Below, piece after piece: positions 8,774 through 17,756 of a stretch of DNA of 64,000 nt. Source of the DNA: Bog-756 sp963701325 (lineage in GTDB: Bacteria > Actinomycetota > Acidimicrobiia > Acidimicrobiales > RAAP-2); assembly GCA_963701325.1 (NCBI GenBank), contig OY969604.1, forward strand, positions 620,001 through 684,000. Reading direction: 5' to 3'. The notes beneath the pieces were generated by a model that did no database searches, was not told the DNA's origin, and saw only the letters and a list, made by a program, of their open reading frames with translations. Every line of letters begins with the position of its first letter. Position 1 is the stretch's first letter. The translations under genes were made by a program, and so were the position numbers.

Positions 8774-9925
8774 ATGCGACGGAGCGTGCTCCTTCCCGAT
8801 CACGACGAGTTCCGGACGAGCTTCCGCCGCTTCGTCGAGGCCGAGATGCACCCCCACTCCGCCGAGTGGGACCGGGCCGGCATCGTGGACCGGTCGGCAT
8901 TCACCCGGGCCGGTGAATACGGATTCCTCGGGATGGCGATCCCGACCGAGTTCGGCGGGGGCGGCAGCCACGACTTCCGGTTCAACCTGATCATCGCCGA
9001 GGAGCTCCACCGGGTCGGGATGAACGGCGCCGCCCTCGGGTTCGCCCTCCACAACGACATCGCTCTTCCGTACCTGCTCGCCTACGGCACCCCGGAACAG
9101 TCCAAGCGGTGGCTGCCCGGCATCGCCCGTGGCGAACAGATCCTGGCCATCGCCATGACCGAGCCGTCGGCGGGGTCCGACCTGGCCTCGATCGCCACCA
9201 CGGCCATCCGGGACGGCGACCACTACGTGCTCAACGGCACGAAGACGTTCATCACCAACGGGATCAACGCCGACCTGGTGGTGACAGCGGTCAAGACCGA
9301 TCCCTCGCAGGCCCACCGGGGCATCAGCCTGGTGGTGGTCGAGGAAGGGAGTCCCGGATTCACCCGCGGCCGGAACCTGGACAAGCTCGGCCTGCACGCC
9401 CAGGACACCGCCGAGCTCTTCTTCTCCGACTGCCGGATCCCGGCGGACAACCTGCTCGGCGACGAGGGTGCCGGCTTCCGCCAACTGGTCACCAACCTTC
9501 CCCAGGAGCGCCTCTCCCTGGCGGCCGGCGGGCTGGCCGGTGCGCGGGCCGCGTTCGAGTGGACGACCGAGTACGTCCGGGAGCGCACCGCCTTCGGTGT
9601 GCCGATCGGATCGTTCCAGAACACCAGGTTCGTGCTCGCGGAGCTGGCCACCGAGCTCGAGCTCGGGCAGGTCTTCATCGACCGCTGCGCGGTGGCCCTC
9701 AACGACGGCGAGCTGACCGCCGAGGACGCGGCGATGGCCAAGTGGTGGTGCACCGAGCTCCAGGGGAGGGTCGTCACCCAGTGCCTCCAGCTCTTCGGCG
9801 GCTACGGGTACATGTCCGAGTACCCGATCTCGAAGGCCTTCGTCGACGCCCGGGTGACCCCGCTCTACGGCGGCACGACCGAGATCATGAAGGAGATCAT
9901 CGGCCGCTCGCTCCGGCTCGGCTGA
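8774..9925 (+). CDS. Acyl-CoA dehydrogenase, isovaleryl/long-chain-like
   Basis: The protein has 383 residues. MTEPSAGSDLASI and LFGGYGYMSEYPISKAF are classical family signatures. The C-terminus reads YGGTTEIMKEIIGRSL, so the Glu used by medium-chain enzymes (Y-E-G-T) is Gly. Glu245 in LPQERLSLAAGG lies where long-chain and isovaleryl-CoA dehydrogenases place their catalytic base, so the enzyme should be active. ATG at 8774 is preceded by GAGGAGA at four to five bases. A GTG 36 bases upstream is possible but lacks such a site. It is transcribed away from the HMGCS-like/DUF35 gene and shares a 190-base promoter region with it. Confidence 0.92.
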   Translation: MRRSVLLPDHDEFRTSFRRFVEAEMHPHSAEWDRAGIVDRSAFTRAGEYGFLGMAIPTEFGGGGSHDFRFNLIIAEELHRVGMNGAALGFALHNDIALPYLLAYGTPEQSKRWLPGIARGEQILAIAMTEPSAGSDLASIATTAIRDGDHYVLNGTKTFITNGINADLVVTAVKTDPSQAHRGISLVVVEEGSPGFTRGRNLDKLGLHAQDTAELFFSDCRIPADNLLGDEGAGFRQLVTNLPQERLSLAAGGLAGARAAFEWTTEYVRERTAFGVPIGSFQNTRFVLAELATELELGQVFIDRCAVALNDGELTAEDAAMAKWWCTELQGRVVTQCLQLFGGYGYMSEYPISKAFVDARVTPLYGGTTEIMKEIIGRSLRLG

Positions 9926-9931
9926 CTGCGC

Positions 9932-10786
9932 TCAGTAGGCCGACTTCGTCCCGGGCGCCGGTGCCTTCCCTTCGGCAAACCCGCGGATCATGTTCTCCTG
10001 GACGTAGGACGCCACGAGCTCGCCCTGCTCGGAGTAGACGTGGGCCCGTCCGTAGCTCCTGCCCCGACCGGCCGCCGGGCTCCCGTGGTCGAGCAGCATC
10101 CACCTGCCGGCGTGCACCGGCTCGTGGAAGGTCAGGGTGTGGGTGATGACGCTGGTCGAGATCGTCCGGTGGGCCTGTGCCTGACCGACCCCTGCATGGG
10201 GCCGCATGGCCGTCGCGATCAGGAACCCGTCGGTCGCATAGGCCAGGAGAGCCTGATTGGTGGTCGGATCATCCGGAGCACCGGGGAACCGGGTCCAGAC
10301 GCTGAGCTCGGCCGGCCCGACGGCATCCGGATCGGAGATGTCCACGCCACCGACGGTCCGGATCTCCCAGAAGCCGTTGCCGTGGGACGAGGGTACGGCC
10401 TCCTCTGGGGAACCGACACCGGGGAGGGGAGGCTGATGGCGGATGAGGTCGGGGTCCGGGGCGTGGAGCAGGACGAGGGAGCGGGTGCAGACCCGTCCAC
10501 CCTGCCGCACCGTCACCGCGGAGCTCGCGAACGAGCGCCCGCTCTGCATGACGTCCATGTCGAACTCGAGCGGCGCATCGGTCGAGGCGCCGCGTGCGAA
10601 GACGGTGTGGATCGACTTGACCTCCTTGTCCGGATCGGCGGTCGCCCCCGCCAGGATCGACTGGGCCAGGAGCTGGCCGCCGAACACGACGGAGCCTTGC
10701 CCGAAGGGCAGGCTCGCACCGGTCCAGGTCCCCTCACCGGTGGGCTCGAGTGTCAACACCGCAAGGAGCTCGTCGAGTGCGGTCAT
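9932..10786 (-). CDS. Acyl-CoA thioesterase II (TesB-like, double hotdog)
   Basis: The protein has 284 residues with two hotdog halves. The N-terminal half carries GSVVFGGQLLAQSILAG, and the C-terminal half carries VITHTLTFHEP and VASYVQENMIRG. The Gln of the latter corresponds to the catalytic Gln of E. coli TesB. The TesB Asp (IDHxMWFH) aligns with Thr in VITHTLTFH, so the catalytic network is not fully canonical. ATG at 10786 follows GGAGG by nine bases. The gene converges on one acyl-CoA dehydrogenase gene (six-base gap) and diverges from another. Its likely role is CoA recycling during acyl-CoA breakdown. Confidence 0.88.
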   Translation of the reverse strand: MTALDELLAVLTLEPTGEGTWTGASLPFGQGSVVFGGQLLAQSILAGATADPDKEVKSIHTVFARGASTDAPLEFDMDVMQSGRSFASSAVTVRQGGRVCTRSLVLLHAPDPDLIRHQPPLPGVGSPEEAVPSSHGNGFWEIRTVGGVDISDPDAVGPAELSVWTRFPGAPDDPTTNQALLAYATDGFLIATAMRPHAGVGQAQAHRTISTSVITHTLTFHEPVHAGRWMLLDHGSPAAGRGRSYGRAHVYSEQGELVASYVQENMIRGFAEGKAPAPGTKSAY

Positions 10787-10975
10787 GGGTGGGTGCCTCC
10801 AGGAGGATCGGCCGTCGGGACGCGGGTCACGAGCGTACCGTTGGCCCGAGCGGCCGGTCGGGGGCTCCCGCTTGGTGCCCAGCGCACGAGTCTGGCTACT
10901 GTTGCGCGGGCAAGAGGTCTCACCCACCGGCCCGGACGAGGCGCCGGACGTCCCCTCGCCCAGGAGCCCACTGTC

Positions 10976-12169
10976 ATGACCGCAACCGCAGCCCCGTCGC
11001 CAGGCGGCAAGCACGCGCCTCCGCCCACCGGGGAGGACCCGGCGGCAGGGTTCCGGGCCGAGCTGCGTGCCTGGCTCCGGGACGAGCTGCCCCAGGAGCT
11101 GGCCGAGGCGAGCCACCGGACGTCGGAACCGTCAGACCTCGAGCCGCTCAGGGCCTGGAACCGGTGTCTGGCCGACGCCCGGTGGGCCGCGCCCGCGTGG
11201 CCGGTCGAGCACGGCGGGCGCGGGGCCGATATCGACGAGCAGCTCGCCTACATGGAGGAGATGAGCGCGGCATCGGCTCCGGGGCCGATCAACTGGATCG
11301 GGATCTCCAACATCGCGCCGGCGATCATGACCTACGGAACGACCGAACAGCAGGACCGGTTCCTCCGGCCGATGCTGCGCGGTGAGGAGATCTGGTCCCA
11401 GGGGATGTCGGAGCCGGATGCGGGATCGGACCTGGCGTCCCTCCGGACCAGTGCCGTGCGCGACGGTGACGAGTTCGTGATCAACGGCCAGAAGACCTGG
11501 AACAGCCTCGGCCACCGGGCCGACTGGTGCCAGCTCTACGTCCGGACCGACCCGTCGGTGCCGAAGCACAAGGGAATCAGCTGCCTCCTCGTCGACCTGC
11601 GCACACCCGGCGTCGAGGCCAGACCCCTCCGTACCATCACCGGGGACGAGCCGTTCGCCGAGCTCTTCTTTTCCGACGCGCGGGTGCCGGTGGGCGCGCT
11701 GCTCGGCCCACTCCACGAGGGGTGGAAGGTGGCCATGACCACACTCAGCTTCGAGCGTGCCGGCGTAGCGCGGCTCCACCTCGGCCTCTCCCGCAAGCTG
11801 GACGAGCTCCTGGCCGAGCCCGCTGCGGCGCCCGCGCTTGGCGATCCGCGGATCCGCGACCGGGTCGCCGGGCTCTATGCCGACATCGCCTGCATGCGCT
11901 GGATGACCAACCGATCCCTCGCCAAGGCGCGCCAGGGGCAGCCAACCGGGTCCGACGGGAGCCTGACCAAGCTCGCCTGGGGACGCACCGAGCAGCGGCT
12001 CGCCGAGCTGGCCCTCGATGTCCTCGGGCCGCAGGGAACGTGCGGCACCTGGGCCTACGGTCTTGTCGCCTCCCGCCAGTCCACGATCGCCGGGGGCACC
12101 ACGGAGATCAACCTCAACATCGTCGGTGAGCTCGGCCTCGGACTGCCACGGGAGCCGCAGGTCCGCTAG
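10976..12169 (+). CDS. Acyl-CoA dehydrogenase
   Basis: This is a 397-residue flavoprotein. WPVEHGGRGADI, the central MSEPDAGSDLASLRT and the C-terminal IAGGTTEINLNIVGELGLGLPR place it in the acyl-CoA dehydrogenase family. The latter is the variant C-terminus often seen in heteromeric FadE pairs of steroid degradation. An open frame extends almost 940 bases upstream across the antisense thioesterase, but protein similarity begins only near ATG 10976. That ATG has AGGAG ten bases before it. Whether it needs a partner dehydrogenase is unknown; the one at 1615 has a similar C-terminus. Confidence 0.9.
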   Translation: MTATAAPSPGGKHAPPPTGEDPAAGFRAELRAWLRDELPQELAEASHRTSEPSDLEPLRAWNRCLADARWAAPAWPVEHGGRGADIDEQLAYMEEMSAASAPGPINWIGISNIAPAIMTYGTTEQQDRFLRPMLRGEEIWSQGMSEPDAGSDLASLRTSAVRDGDEFVINGQKTWNSLGHRADWCQLYVRTDPSVPKHKGISCLLVDLRTPGVEARPLRTITGDEPFAELFFSDARVPVGALLGPLHEGWKVAMTTLSFERAGVARLHLGLSRKLDELLAEPAAAPALGDPRIRDRVAGLYADIACMRWMTNRSLAKARQGQPTGSDGSLTKLAWGRTEQRLAELALDVLGPQGTCGTWAYGLVASRQSTIAGGTTEINLNIVGELGLGLPREPQVR

Positions 12170-12186
12170 TCCCGCGACCAGATGGG

Positions 12187-12396
12187 TCAGCCGGTCGGCG
12201 GATCCCCTTCGAGGATGACGGCGTATTCCGGGCAGTTGGCCGCGGCCAGCTCGGCTTCGCGGACGAGCCCGGGGTCGAGCTCCCCGTCAGTGAGCACCTC
12301 CCCGAACCCGCTGTCGTCACAGGAGAAGACGGACGGGGCAAGCGTGTAGCACCGCCCGTGCCCGGTGCACAGGTCCATGTCGATCCGAACTCGCAT
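12187..12396 (-). CDS. Small ferredoxin with C-x2-H-x2-C cluster motif (P450-partner type)
   Basis: The protein has 69 residues. The cluster ligands are Cys10, Cys16 and Cys55 (NCPEY), with His13 where a fourth Cys would sit: LCTGHGRC. This [3Fe-4S]/variant [4Fe-4S] arrangement is typical of actinobacterial ferredoxins that feed electrons to cytochromes P450. No P450 or ferredoxin reductase gene is visible in the window. It follows murD2 on the same strand after 68 bases and converges on the acyl-CoA dehydrogenase at 10976. Functional linkage to the cell-wall genes is unlikely. Linkage to acyl-CoA or sterol oxidation is more plausible but unproven. Confidence 0.88.
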   Translation of the reverse strand: MRVRIDMDLCTGHGRCYTLAPSVFSCDDSGFGEVLTDGELDPGLVREAELAAANCPEYAVILEGDPPTG

Positions 12397-12464
12397 CTGG
12401 CTGCTCCTCTGGTCCAGCCGGCCCCGCTCCTCCGGTCCCGCGGAGACTCTACCGGGGCCGGGGT

Positions 12465-13829
12465 TCAGCCAGGCGCGGGGGCGCCGACGATGCCGGCGGC
12501 ATCGGCGAACGCCCGACTGCGGGCGCCGTAGCCACCCTCGCCCTCGGGAGTCGGTGCTCCCGGCGAGAAGAGGACCACGCCACCGACAGGGGTGTCTCGG
12601 GTGGCGAGGTCCACCGCATCGGCCAGATCGTCCGCGGCCTGGACGATCCCGGCCGGACCGAGGCGGTCAGAGACCAGGCCTGCCATGCGCTCCGGGTCCG
12701 GAGGCACGACGACCACCGCGACCCCCGGCCGGTGGCCCGCCAGCGCGGCCAGCAGGGGCTCGGGGTCGACGCCGCGATCGGCCCCGCCGATGATCACCGT
12801 GAGACTGCGCCCCCCGAAGGCCTCGACCGAGGCTGCCGAGGCGGAGGGATTGGAAGCCAGCGCGTCGTCCACGTAGGTCCGTCCCGAGCGTTCTCCGATG
12901 GTCCGGCACCGGGACGGGAGCCCGTCGAACCCGTCGACGGCGGCTCCGACCCCGTTGGTGGACGGCGGCGCGCCGGTCGCCAAGAGCGCCCCGGTGATCG
13001 CCCCGCACAGGTTCCAGACGTTGTGCTGACCGGGGATCCGGAGTCGCCGAGTGTCGACGAGGACGACGCCGTCGACTTCGACCAGACCTGACGGCGACAC
13101 CCGAACCCTGCCGTCGGGTCCGAACAAGGTGCGGAACGGATGGTCCTGGGTGCGGCGGACCGCCTCGGGGCTCGCCGCGCTCACCGCCAGCGCTCCCGCT
13201 GGGCCGGCCTCGACCAGGCGAAGTTTGTCGCGGTAATAGGGCTCGATCCCGCCGTGCCAGTCGAGGTGGTCGGGGGCGAGGCCGGTGAGGACGACCACCC
13301 CGGGTGACCGGGTGACGTCCACCGCCTGGTACGAGGAGACCTCGACCACGTAGACGTCGGCCCGCGCCCGCCGGTAGGTCTCGACCACCGGGACGCCGAT
13401 GTTGCCGATGAGCTCCACCTGCCAGCCGTCCCCCGCCAGGATCGCCGCGGCCAGCGTGGCCGTGGTGCTCTTGCCCTTGGTCCCGGTCACCGCGATCACC
13501 CGGGCATCGCAGAAGTCCTCGAGCCAGACGGCCATGGCCGTGGTCACCACGGCGCCCGCCGCCTCGGCGTCAGCCAGCTCCGTGCGGTAGCGGCTGATCC
13601 CTGGTGACCGCATCACGACGTCGACCCCGCGCCAGTCCGCTCCCGCGGGCAGGAACACAGGGCGGTCCCCCCCGAGGGCGACCGACACCCGGGAGGCGGC
13701 CTCGGTGGGCCGGTCGTCGAGCAATAACGGCTCGAGGCCGCGCTCCACGGCCATGCGGGCCACCGCCAGGCCCTCCTGTCCGAGGCCCCAGACCGCGACA
13801 CGTCCGGACAGCATCTCGTCGAGGGTCAC
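12465..13829 (-). CDS. murD2: UDP-MurNAc-L-Ala--L-Glu ligase (MurD2-type Mur ligase)
   Basis: This 454-residue Mur ligase has an N-terminal Rossmann UDP-binding part (GRVAVWGLGQEGLAVARM), the ATP loop VTGTKGKSTTA, the segment GLAPDHLDWHGGI, a Lys in YYRDKLRL that may be carbamylated, and a C-terminal domain with IIGGADRGVDP. By itself it would be called MurD. The four-base overlap with a MurL homologue is the reason to assign it as MurD2, which adds L-Glu instead of D-Glu. GTG at 13829 is used because it overlaps the MurL stop (GTGA); upstream residues in the open frame are antisense noise. The product is cytoplasmic. Whether a classical murD also exists elsewhere cannot be seen. Confidence 0.85.
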   Translation of the reverse strand: MTLDEMLSGRVAVWGLGQEGLAVARMAVERGLEPLLLDDRPTEAASRVSVALGGDRPVFLPAGADWRGVDVVMRSPGISRYRTELADAEAAGAVVTTAMAVWLEDFCDARVIAVTGTKGKSTTATLAAAILAGDGWQVELIGNIGVPVVETYRRARADVYVVEVSSYQAVDVTRSPGVVVLTGLAPDHLDWHGGIEPYYRDKLRLVEAGPAGALAVSAASPEAVRRTQDHPFRTLFGPDGRVRVSPSGLVEVDGVVLVDTRRLRIPGQHNVWNLCGAITGALLATGAPPSTNGVGAAVDGFDGLPSRCRTIGERSGRTYVDDALASNPSASAASVEAFGGRSLTVIIGGADRGVDPEPLLAALAGHRPGVAVVVVPPDPERMAGLVSDRLGPAGIVQAADDLADAVDLATRDTPVGGVVLFSPGAPTPEGEGGYGARSRAFADAAGIVGAPAPG

Positions 13830-15187
13830 GTCTCCCCCGACAGTTCCGCGTCGACCGCCGCGGCCACGGAGTCGTCGGGGAAGTCGAGCTCCCGCTTGGC
13901 GGTCAACAGACCGGTGACGTCTGCGGCGGTGACCATCCCCTCGGCGAACACCCCGAGGGCGTCCACGACCGGCGAATCGCGCCACTCGGGGAGCACGGCC
14001 AGGAGGCGGAGGGCTGCGGCCGACTCACCGCGCTCCCCCACGCACTCGAAGGGCTTGTCCTCGTCGCTCATCAGGGCGGCGAAACCGGGTACCTGTCCGG
14101 GATCGGCGAACATGTCGGTGCCGATGATCGCGGTCAGCTCGTCGCGTCGGAGGAAGGGTGCCAGCATCAGACCGACGAACCGGCACTTGGGGCAGTGCCC
14201 GCACCACCGCTGTCCGGCCTGCGCGGTCTGCCGGAAGACGGTGTTGCAACTGCAGAACGCGTCGTGGTAGCCGTTGAGCCGGGCGAAGGTACGCGCGATG
14301 GCCAGCTCCGAGTATGGCCGGAGCGCCGAGCCGTAGGTGATGCCCGGCGAGATGCCCCCGGCCACCAGCGCGCGGAACAGCTTCTCGAACTCGAGGCTCT
14401 TGGTGTACTGGTGATTGACCGGGACGCCGTCGATCGACACGGTCGCCTCGCTCGCTGACCGCTCGACTGCCATGGCGATGGTGTCGTAGCCGTAGACGAA
14501 GGCGCCGACGACCGCGATGAGGGAGATGATGGCGGTGACCGGGACGTGCCCGTTGAGAGCCCCGGATTCGTGCAGCTCGGCGAGCCCGGGGTCGAGGCGT
14601 CGGCGCACGATCAGCAGCTCGAGGCCGGTTCGGCTCGCCAGCTCCACCACGAGGGGGTGGGGGTTGACTGCGAACAGACGCGGGGCGAGGTCACGGACGG
14701 CCTCGATCAGGACCATCGAGTCCTTGCCGCCCCCGATCGGGACGAGCAGGCCTCGGCCGGGTGGTTCCGCCGGGAGTCGTTTCGCTCCGTGCCAGGCGTG
14801 CTGGGGGTGGATGTCGACCCTGCGGGGCACCGGGTGCCCGTTGGTCAGCGCGAACTCGCGCAGTCCGTCGTCGTAGAGGTGGTGGTGGAAGCTGAGCTCC
14901 GCTGGGGAGAGCGCGTCTTCCTCGACGAGGACCGCCGAGGGCGCGGCGGTCTTGTAGTAACTGGTGCCGGCAGCGACGTGCAGGTGCAGCAGGGCCCGCT
15001 CGAAGCCCGGGCCGGCCGGGACGGGTCGGTCTCCGGGGGGCGTCTCGAACGTGACGGTCTCGACGAAGTGATGGGTGTCGTCGAGCGCGTACCGCAGGGT
15101 CACGGTGCGCGAGCCGCTGTCGAACGACCGTCCGACGACCCGGAAGACACCGAAGGAGCCCGGATCGAACCTGGGACGCTCGGGCAT
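13826..15187 (-). CDS. murL: UDP-MurNAc-L-Ala-L-Glu epimerase (MurL)
   Basis: The protein has 453 residues, the family's usual size. MurL uses ATP to epimerise the terminal L-Glu of UDP-MurNAc-L-Ala-L-Glu to D-Glu, replacing glutamate racemase. Features seen are a beta-rich N-terminal third with GTSYYKTAAP near residue 75, the PP-loop-like motif LLVPIGGGKDSMVLIEAV near 150-167, and a Cys cluster near residues 310-340 (CSCNTVFR, then WCGHCPKCRF). The downstream Mur ligase overlaps its stop, matching the MurD2-MurL pairing described from Xanthomonas. ATG at 15187 has no strong ribosome-binding site. No function other than MurL fits both motifs and neighbour. Confidence 0.85.
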   Translation of the reverse strand: MPERPRFDPGSFGVFRVVGRSFDSGSRTVTLRYALDDTHHFVETVTFETPPGDRPVPAGPGFERALLHLHVAAGTSYYKTAAPSAVLVEEDALSPAELSFHHHLYDDGLREFALTNGHPVPRRVDIHPQHAWHGAKRLPAEPPGRGLLVPIGGGKDSMVLIEAVRDLAPRLFAVNPHPLVVELASRTGLELLIVRRRLDPGLAELHESGALNGHVPVTAIISLIAVVGAFVYGYDTIAMAVERSASEATVSIDGVPVNHQYTKSLEFEKLFRALVAGGISPGITYGSALRPYSELAIARTFARLNGYHDAFCSCNTVFRQTAQAGQRWCGHCPKCRFVGLMLAPFLRRDELTAIIGTDMFADPGQVPGFAALMSDEDKPFECVGERGESAAALRLLAVLPEWRDSPVVDALGVFAEGMVTAADVTGLLTAKRELDFPDDSVAAAVDAELSGET

Positions 15188-15238
15188 GGGACGTTCAGCG
15201 TAGTGGCAGCGGGGACGGATCCCGGCCGGGCCGCCGCG

Positions 15239-15706
15239 TCATGGTGGGGCCACCGGTCGGAGGTGGTCGACGATGGTCAGCCGGGCACCCGTCGACTGGA
15301 CCACCCACGCTTCTGCCTTCTGGAGACGAAGGGCATGGCGTTCCTTGGCCGTCGCGCCGTCGGTCAGCGCGCCCAGCAACGCGGTCGAGATGTCCCGGTG
15401 GGTACAGAGCACTGCCGACTCACCGGCCATGCGTTCGAGCAGGGCCAACGCCGCGGGGCCGTGGCCCTCACCCAGCTCTTCGACCGACTCGACCGGCAGA
15501 TCCAGGGCCTCGGAGAGCGGGCGGACGGTCTCGCAGCAGCGCACATAGGGACTCGAGAGGATACGCCGGGGCCGGTACCCGCTGAGCAGTCCCACCAGTG
15601 CGTCCGCCTGGGCCCGTCCCCGCGCGGTGAGCGGACGGTCCCGGTCGTCGCCGTGGTATGCGCTCCGGCGCCCGGCCCGGGCATGGCGGACGACGAGGAT
15701 CGGCAT
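15239..15706 (-). CDS. SixA-like phosphohistidine phosphatase (histidine phosphatase superfamily)
   Basis: This 155-residue single-domain protein begins MPILVVRHARAGRR, containing the RHG-type catalytic motif (R-H-A-R-A-G), with a second His in VLCTHRDIS. The small size and lack of extra helices match SixA, which dephosphorylates phosphohistidine on signalling or phosphotransfer proteins. A Nudix fusion partner sometimes joined to this domain in actinobacteria is absent. ATG at 15706 has GGGAG about ten bases upstream. It lies 51 bases upstream of... the murL start on the same strand, so it could be co-transcribed with murL-murD2 from a promoter in 15707-15827. The target protein is unknown. 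Confidence 0.8.
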   Translation of the reverse strand: MPILVVRHARAGRRSAYHGDDRDRPLTARGRAQADALVGLLSGYRPRRILSSPYVRCCETVRPLSEALDLPVESVEELGEGHGPAALALLERMAGESAVLCTHRDISTALLGALTDGATAKERHALRLQKAEAWVVQSTGARLTIVDHLRPVAPP

Positions 15707-15827
15707 GGCATGGATGCTCCCACGCCGTCGGGCTCCATGGCTTGATCCGAGCCATCCCGGGTTGCACAGACGCCTGTCTCGGGCTGCCCGGTCGGGTCGA
15801 GCACCGTCCGGGCCGCACGTCTCGGGG

Positions 15828-17756
15828 TCAGCCTCCGGCGGGGCTCACCCTGAACGAGCCGCCTCCCCCACCGAAGCCGCCAGCCCCTCCGAAGCCGCCT
15901 GCTCCCCCGACGGTGGTCGTACCGCCCAGCCCTCCGAGTCCGCCACGCGTGGTCGTCGACGACGTGGGCACCGGCGCGGCCATGTCCGCCAGAGACACCC
16001 GTTGGCCGACGGTGACCCCGGAGATGATCTGGGTGAGCTCGGCCCCGACGGTGCCCACCTTGACCGGGACGGAGGTCGTCTTGGAGCCGTCGACGACGGT
16101 GACCAGGTGGGTGGTCCCGATCGTGTGCACAGCCGACGTCGGCACGGTCGTGACATCCACCGCGCGCTGGGTCACGATCGAGACAGTGGCCTCCGCTCCG
16201 GAAAAGAGCCCGAGGTCGGACGAGTCGAGCGAGATGGTCACCGGGTAGGTGGTGGCTGTCGACGAAGACGTGCCGAGCACACCGATCGCGGTGACCTTGC
16301 CCTCGAGCGACGTGTTGATCGAATCGGGGATGACCAGTGCCTGTTGGCCCACGGCCACCTTGCCGATCGAGGTGACCGGGATGGTCGTGGCCACCTGATA
16401 CGACGACCCTGAGCCGACCACCACCACCTGTGGCGTCCCAGCAGGCGAGCCGGCCTGCACCGACTCCCCGCCGGTGACGGTGACCGATCCGACCGTCCCA
16501 GAGATCGTGGTGACCAGGTTGGCGCCGGCGAGCGCCTGCTGGGCATTGATGAGGTTGGTCTGTGCCACGTCGATGTCGGCCTGATCGAGGGCGAGCTTCT
16601 CGGATGTCACGACCTTGCTCTTGGAGGCCCCCGCTCCCGTCGCCGAGCTGCCGTCACTCGCGCCGCCGTTCGATGCCTCGGTGGTGGACGCGGGTCGGGT
16701 CGTGGTCGTGACGGGGGCGGAGGAGGTGGTCGTGGTGGTGGTGGTGGTGGCGGAGCCGGACTGGCCGTCGCCCGTCCCCGAACCGCGTCCGGGAGATCCG
16801 GACGTCGTGCCGCCGCTTCCCGTGGCGCCGAGCGCCGTATTGAGCGCCGACTCGTCCTTTTCGACGGTCGTGATGTCGGCGACGACGGCAGCCTGGGCCG
16901 CCGAGGCCTGGCTGAGGGCGGCCGAGCAGGTCGTGGCGGGGTGCCCGGGGCCCGTTCCCGACCCGGGACCCGTCCCCGACGGTGGACCGCCCGACGGTGC
17001 ACCGGTGCCGTCCGGGGTGGCAGGCGTGACCGGGGTCACGCACAGGGTGCTCGCCTGATTCAGTGCCGCACTGGCAGCGGACGAATCGGCGTCCAACCGC
17101 TTCTGGTCGGCCACCAGGGTGGCCTGAAGCTTGGCGATCTGTTCGCTCGAAGCGGTGGAGGTCCCGCCGGTCTTCGACGGCGCGCTGGACGCCGTGCCGC
17201 CGACTGCTGCCGGCGACGAAGGCGCACCGGACGCACCGGACCCACCAGTCGACCCCGCCGATGTGGTCGGTGCCGTCGAGGCGGAGGATGCGGCTGCCTG
17301 GCTGGCCTCGTCGCTGGCGAGTGTGGCCTCGGCTGATGCGAGCGACGCGTTGGCGGTCACGATGGCGTTCTCGAGCGGCGTGGTCTCGAGGGAGGCCACC
17401 ACCTCACCGGCCGTCACCTGTTGCCCGACCGTCACGTTCACGTCCCCGACGGTCCCGGCCACCGCGAACGAGAGGTCCGCCTGGTTGACCGGTGCCACCG
17501 TGCCGACAGACGCGAGGGTCGCCACGGCCGTTCCGGTTCCGACCTCGGCGGTCCGGTAGGCCGGAGTCGACGGGCGGGTGAGCAGCCACGCGGACACCGC
17601 AGCCGCGATCAGGACCAGGACGACGATCAGGCGGAAGGGCGAGAGACGCGCGCGTCTCCCGTTGCCTCCGGCCACCGGCGATCCGGCGACAGGCGCCGGG
17701 TCGCCGGTCACGGACTCACCGGGGGGCCCGGCAAGCGGCGCTTGTTGGTCAGGCAC
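15828..17756 (-). CDS. Membrane-fusion (HlyD/MacA-like) adaptor with long Ser/Thr/Gly-rich insert
   Basis: The protein has 642 residues. It has a cytoplasmic N-tail and one membrane anchor (LIVVLVLIAAAVSAWLL, about residues 40-56). The biotinyl-lipoyl halves appear as TVAPVNQADLSFAVAGTVGDVNV and TTISGTVGSVTVTGGESV. Between them lies a 200-residue low-complexity region rich in Ser, Thr, Ala, Gly and Asp where a coiled coil normally sits. A beta-barrel domain follows, then a C-terminal Gly-rich tail (GGAGGFGGAGGFGGGGG). It ends the five-gene export operon, and its GTG overlaps the upstream stop by eight bases. It should link an inner-membrane ABC exporter to the envelope. The cargo is unknown. 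Confidence 0.85.
   Translation of the reverse strand: MPDQQAPLAGPPGESVTGDPAPVAGSPVAGGNGRRARLSPFRLIVVLVLIAAAVSAWLLTRPSTPAYRTAEVGTGTAVATLASVGTVAPVNQADLSFAVAGTVGDVNVTVGQQVTAGEVVASLETTPLENAIVTANASLASAEATLASDEASQAAASSASTAPTTSAGSTGGSGASGAPSSPAAVGGTASSAPSKTGGTSTASSEQIAKLQATLVADQKRLDADSSAASAALNQASTLCVTPVTPATPDGTGAPSGGPPSGTGPGSGTGPGHPATTCSAALSQASAAQAAVVADITTVEKDESALNTALGATGSGGTTSGSPGRGSGTGDGQSGSATTTTTTTTSSAPVTTTTRPASTTEASNGGASDGSSATGAGASKSKVVTSEKLALDQADIDVAQTNLINAQQALAGANLVTTISGTVGSVTVTGGESVQAGSPAGTPQVVVVGSGSSYQVATTIPVTSIGKVAVGQQALVIPDSINTSLEGKVTAIGVLGTSSSTATTYPVTISLDSSDLGLFSGAEATVSIVTQRAVDVTTVPTSAVHTIGTTHLVTVVDGSKTTSVPVKVGTVGAELTQIISGVTVGQRVSLADMAAPVPTSSTTTRGGLGGLGGTTTVGGAGGFGGAGGFGGGGGSFRVSPAGG

Noticed and set aside
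12187..12396. Possible cytochrome P450 system around the ferredoxin
   Set aside because: No P450 heme-binding motif or ferredoxin reductase was seen within the window.
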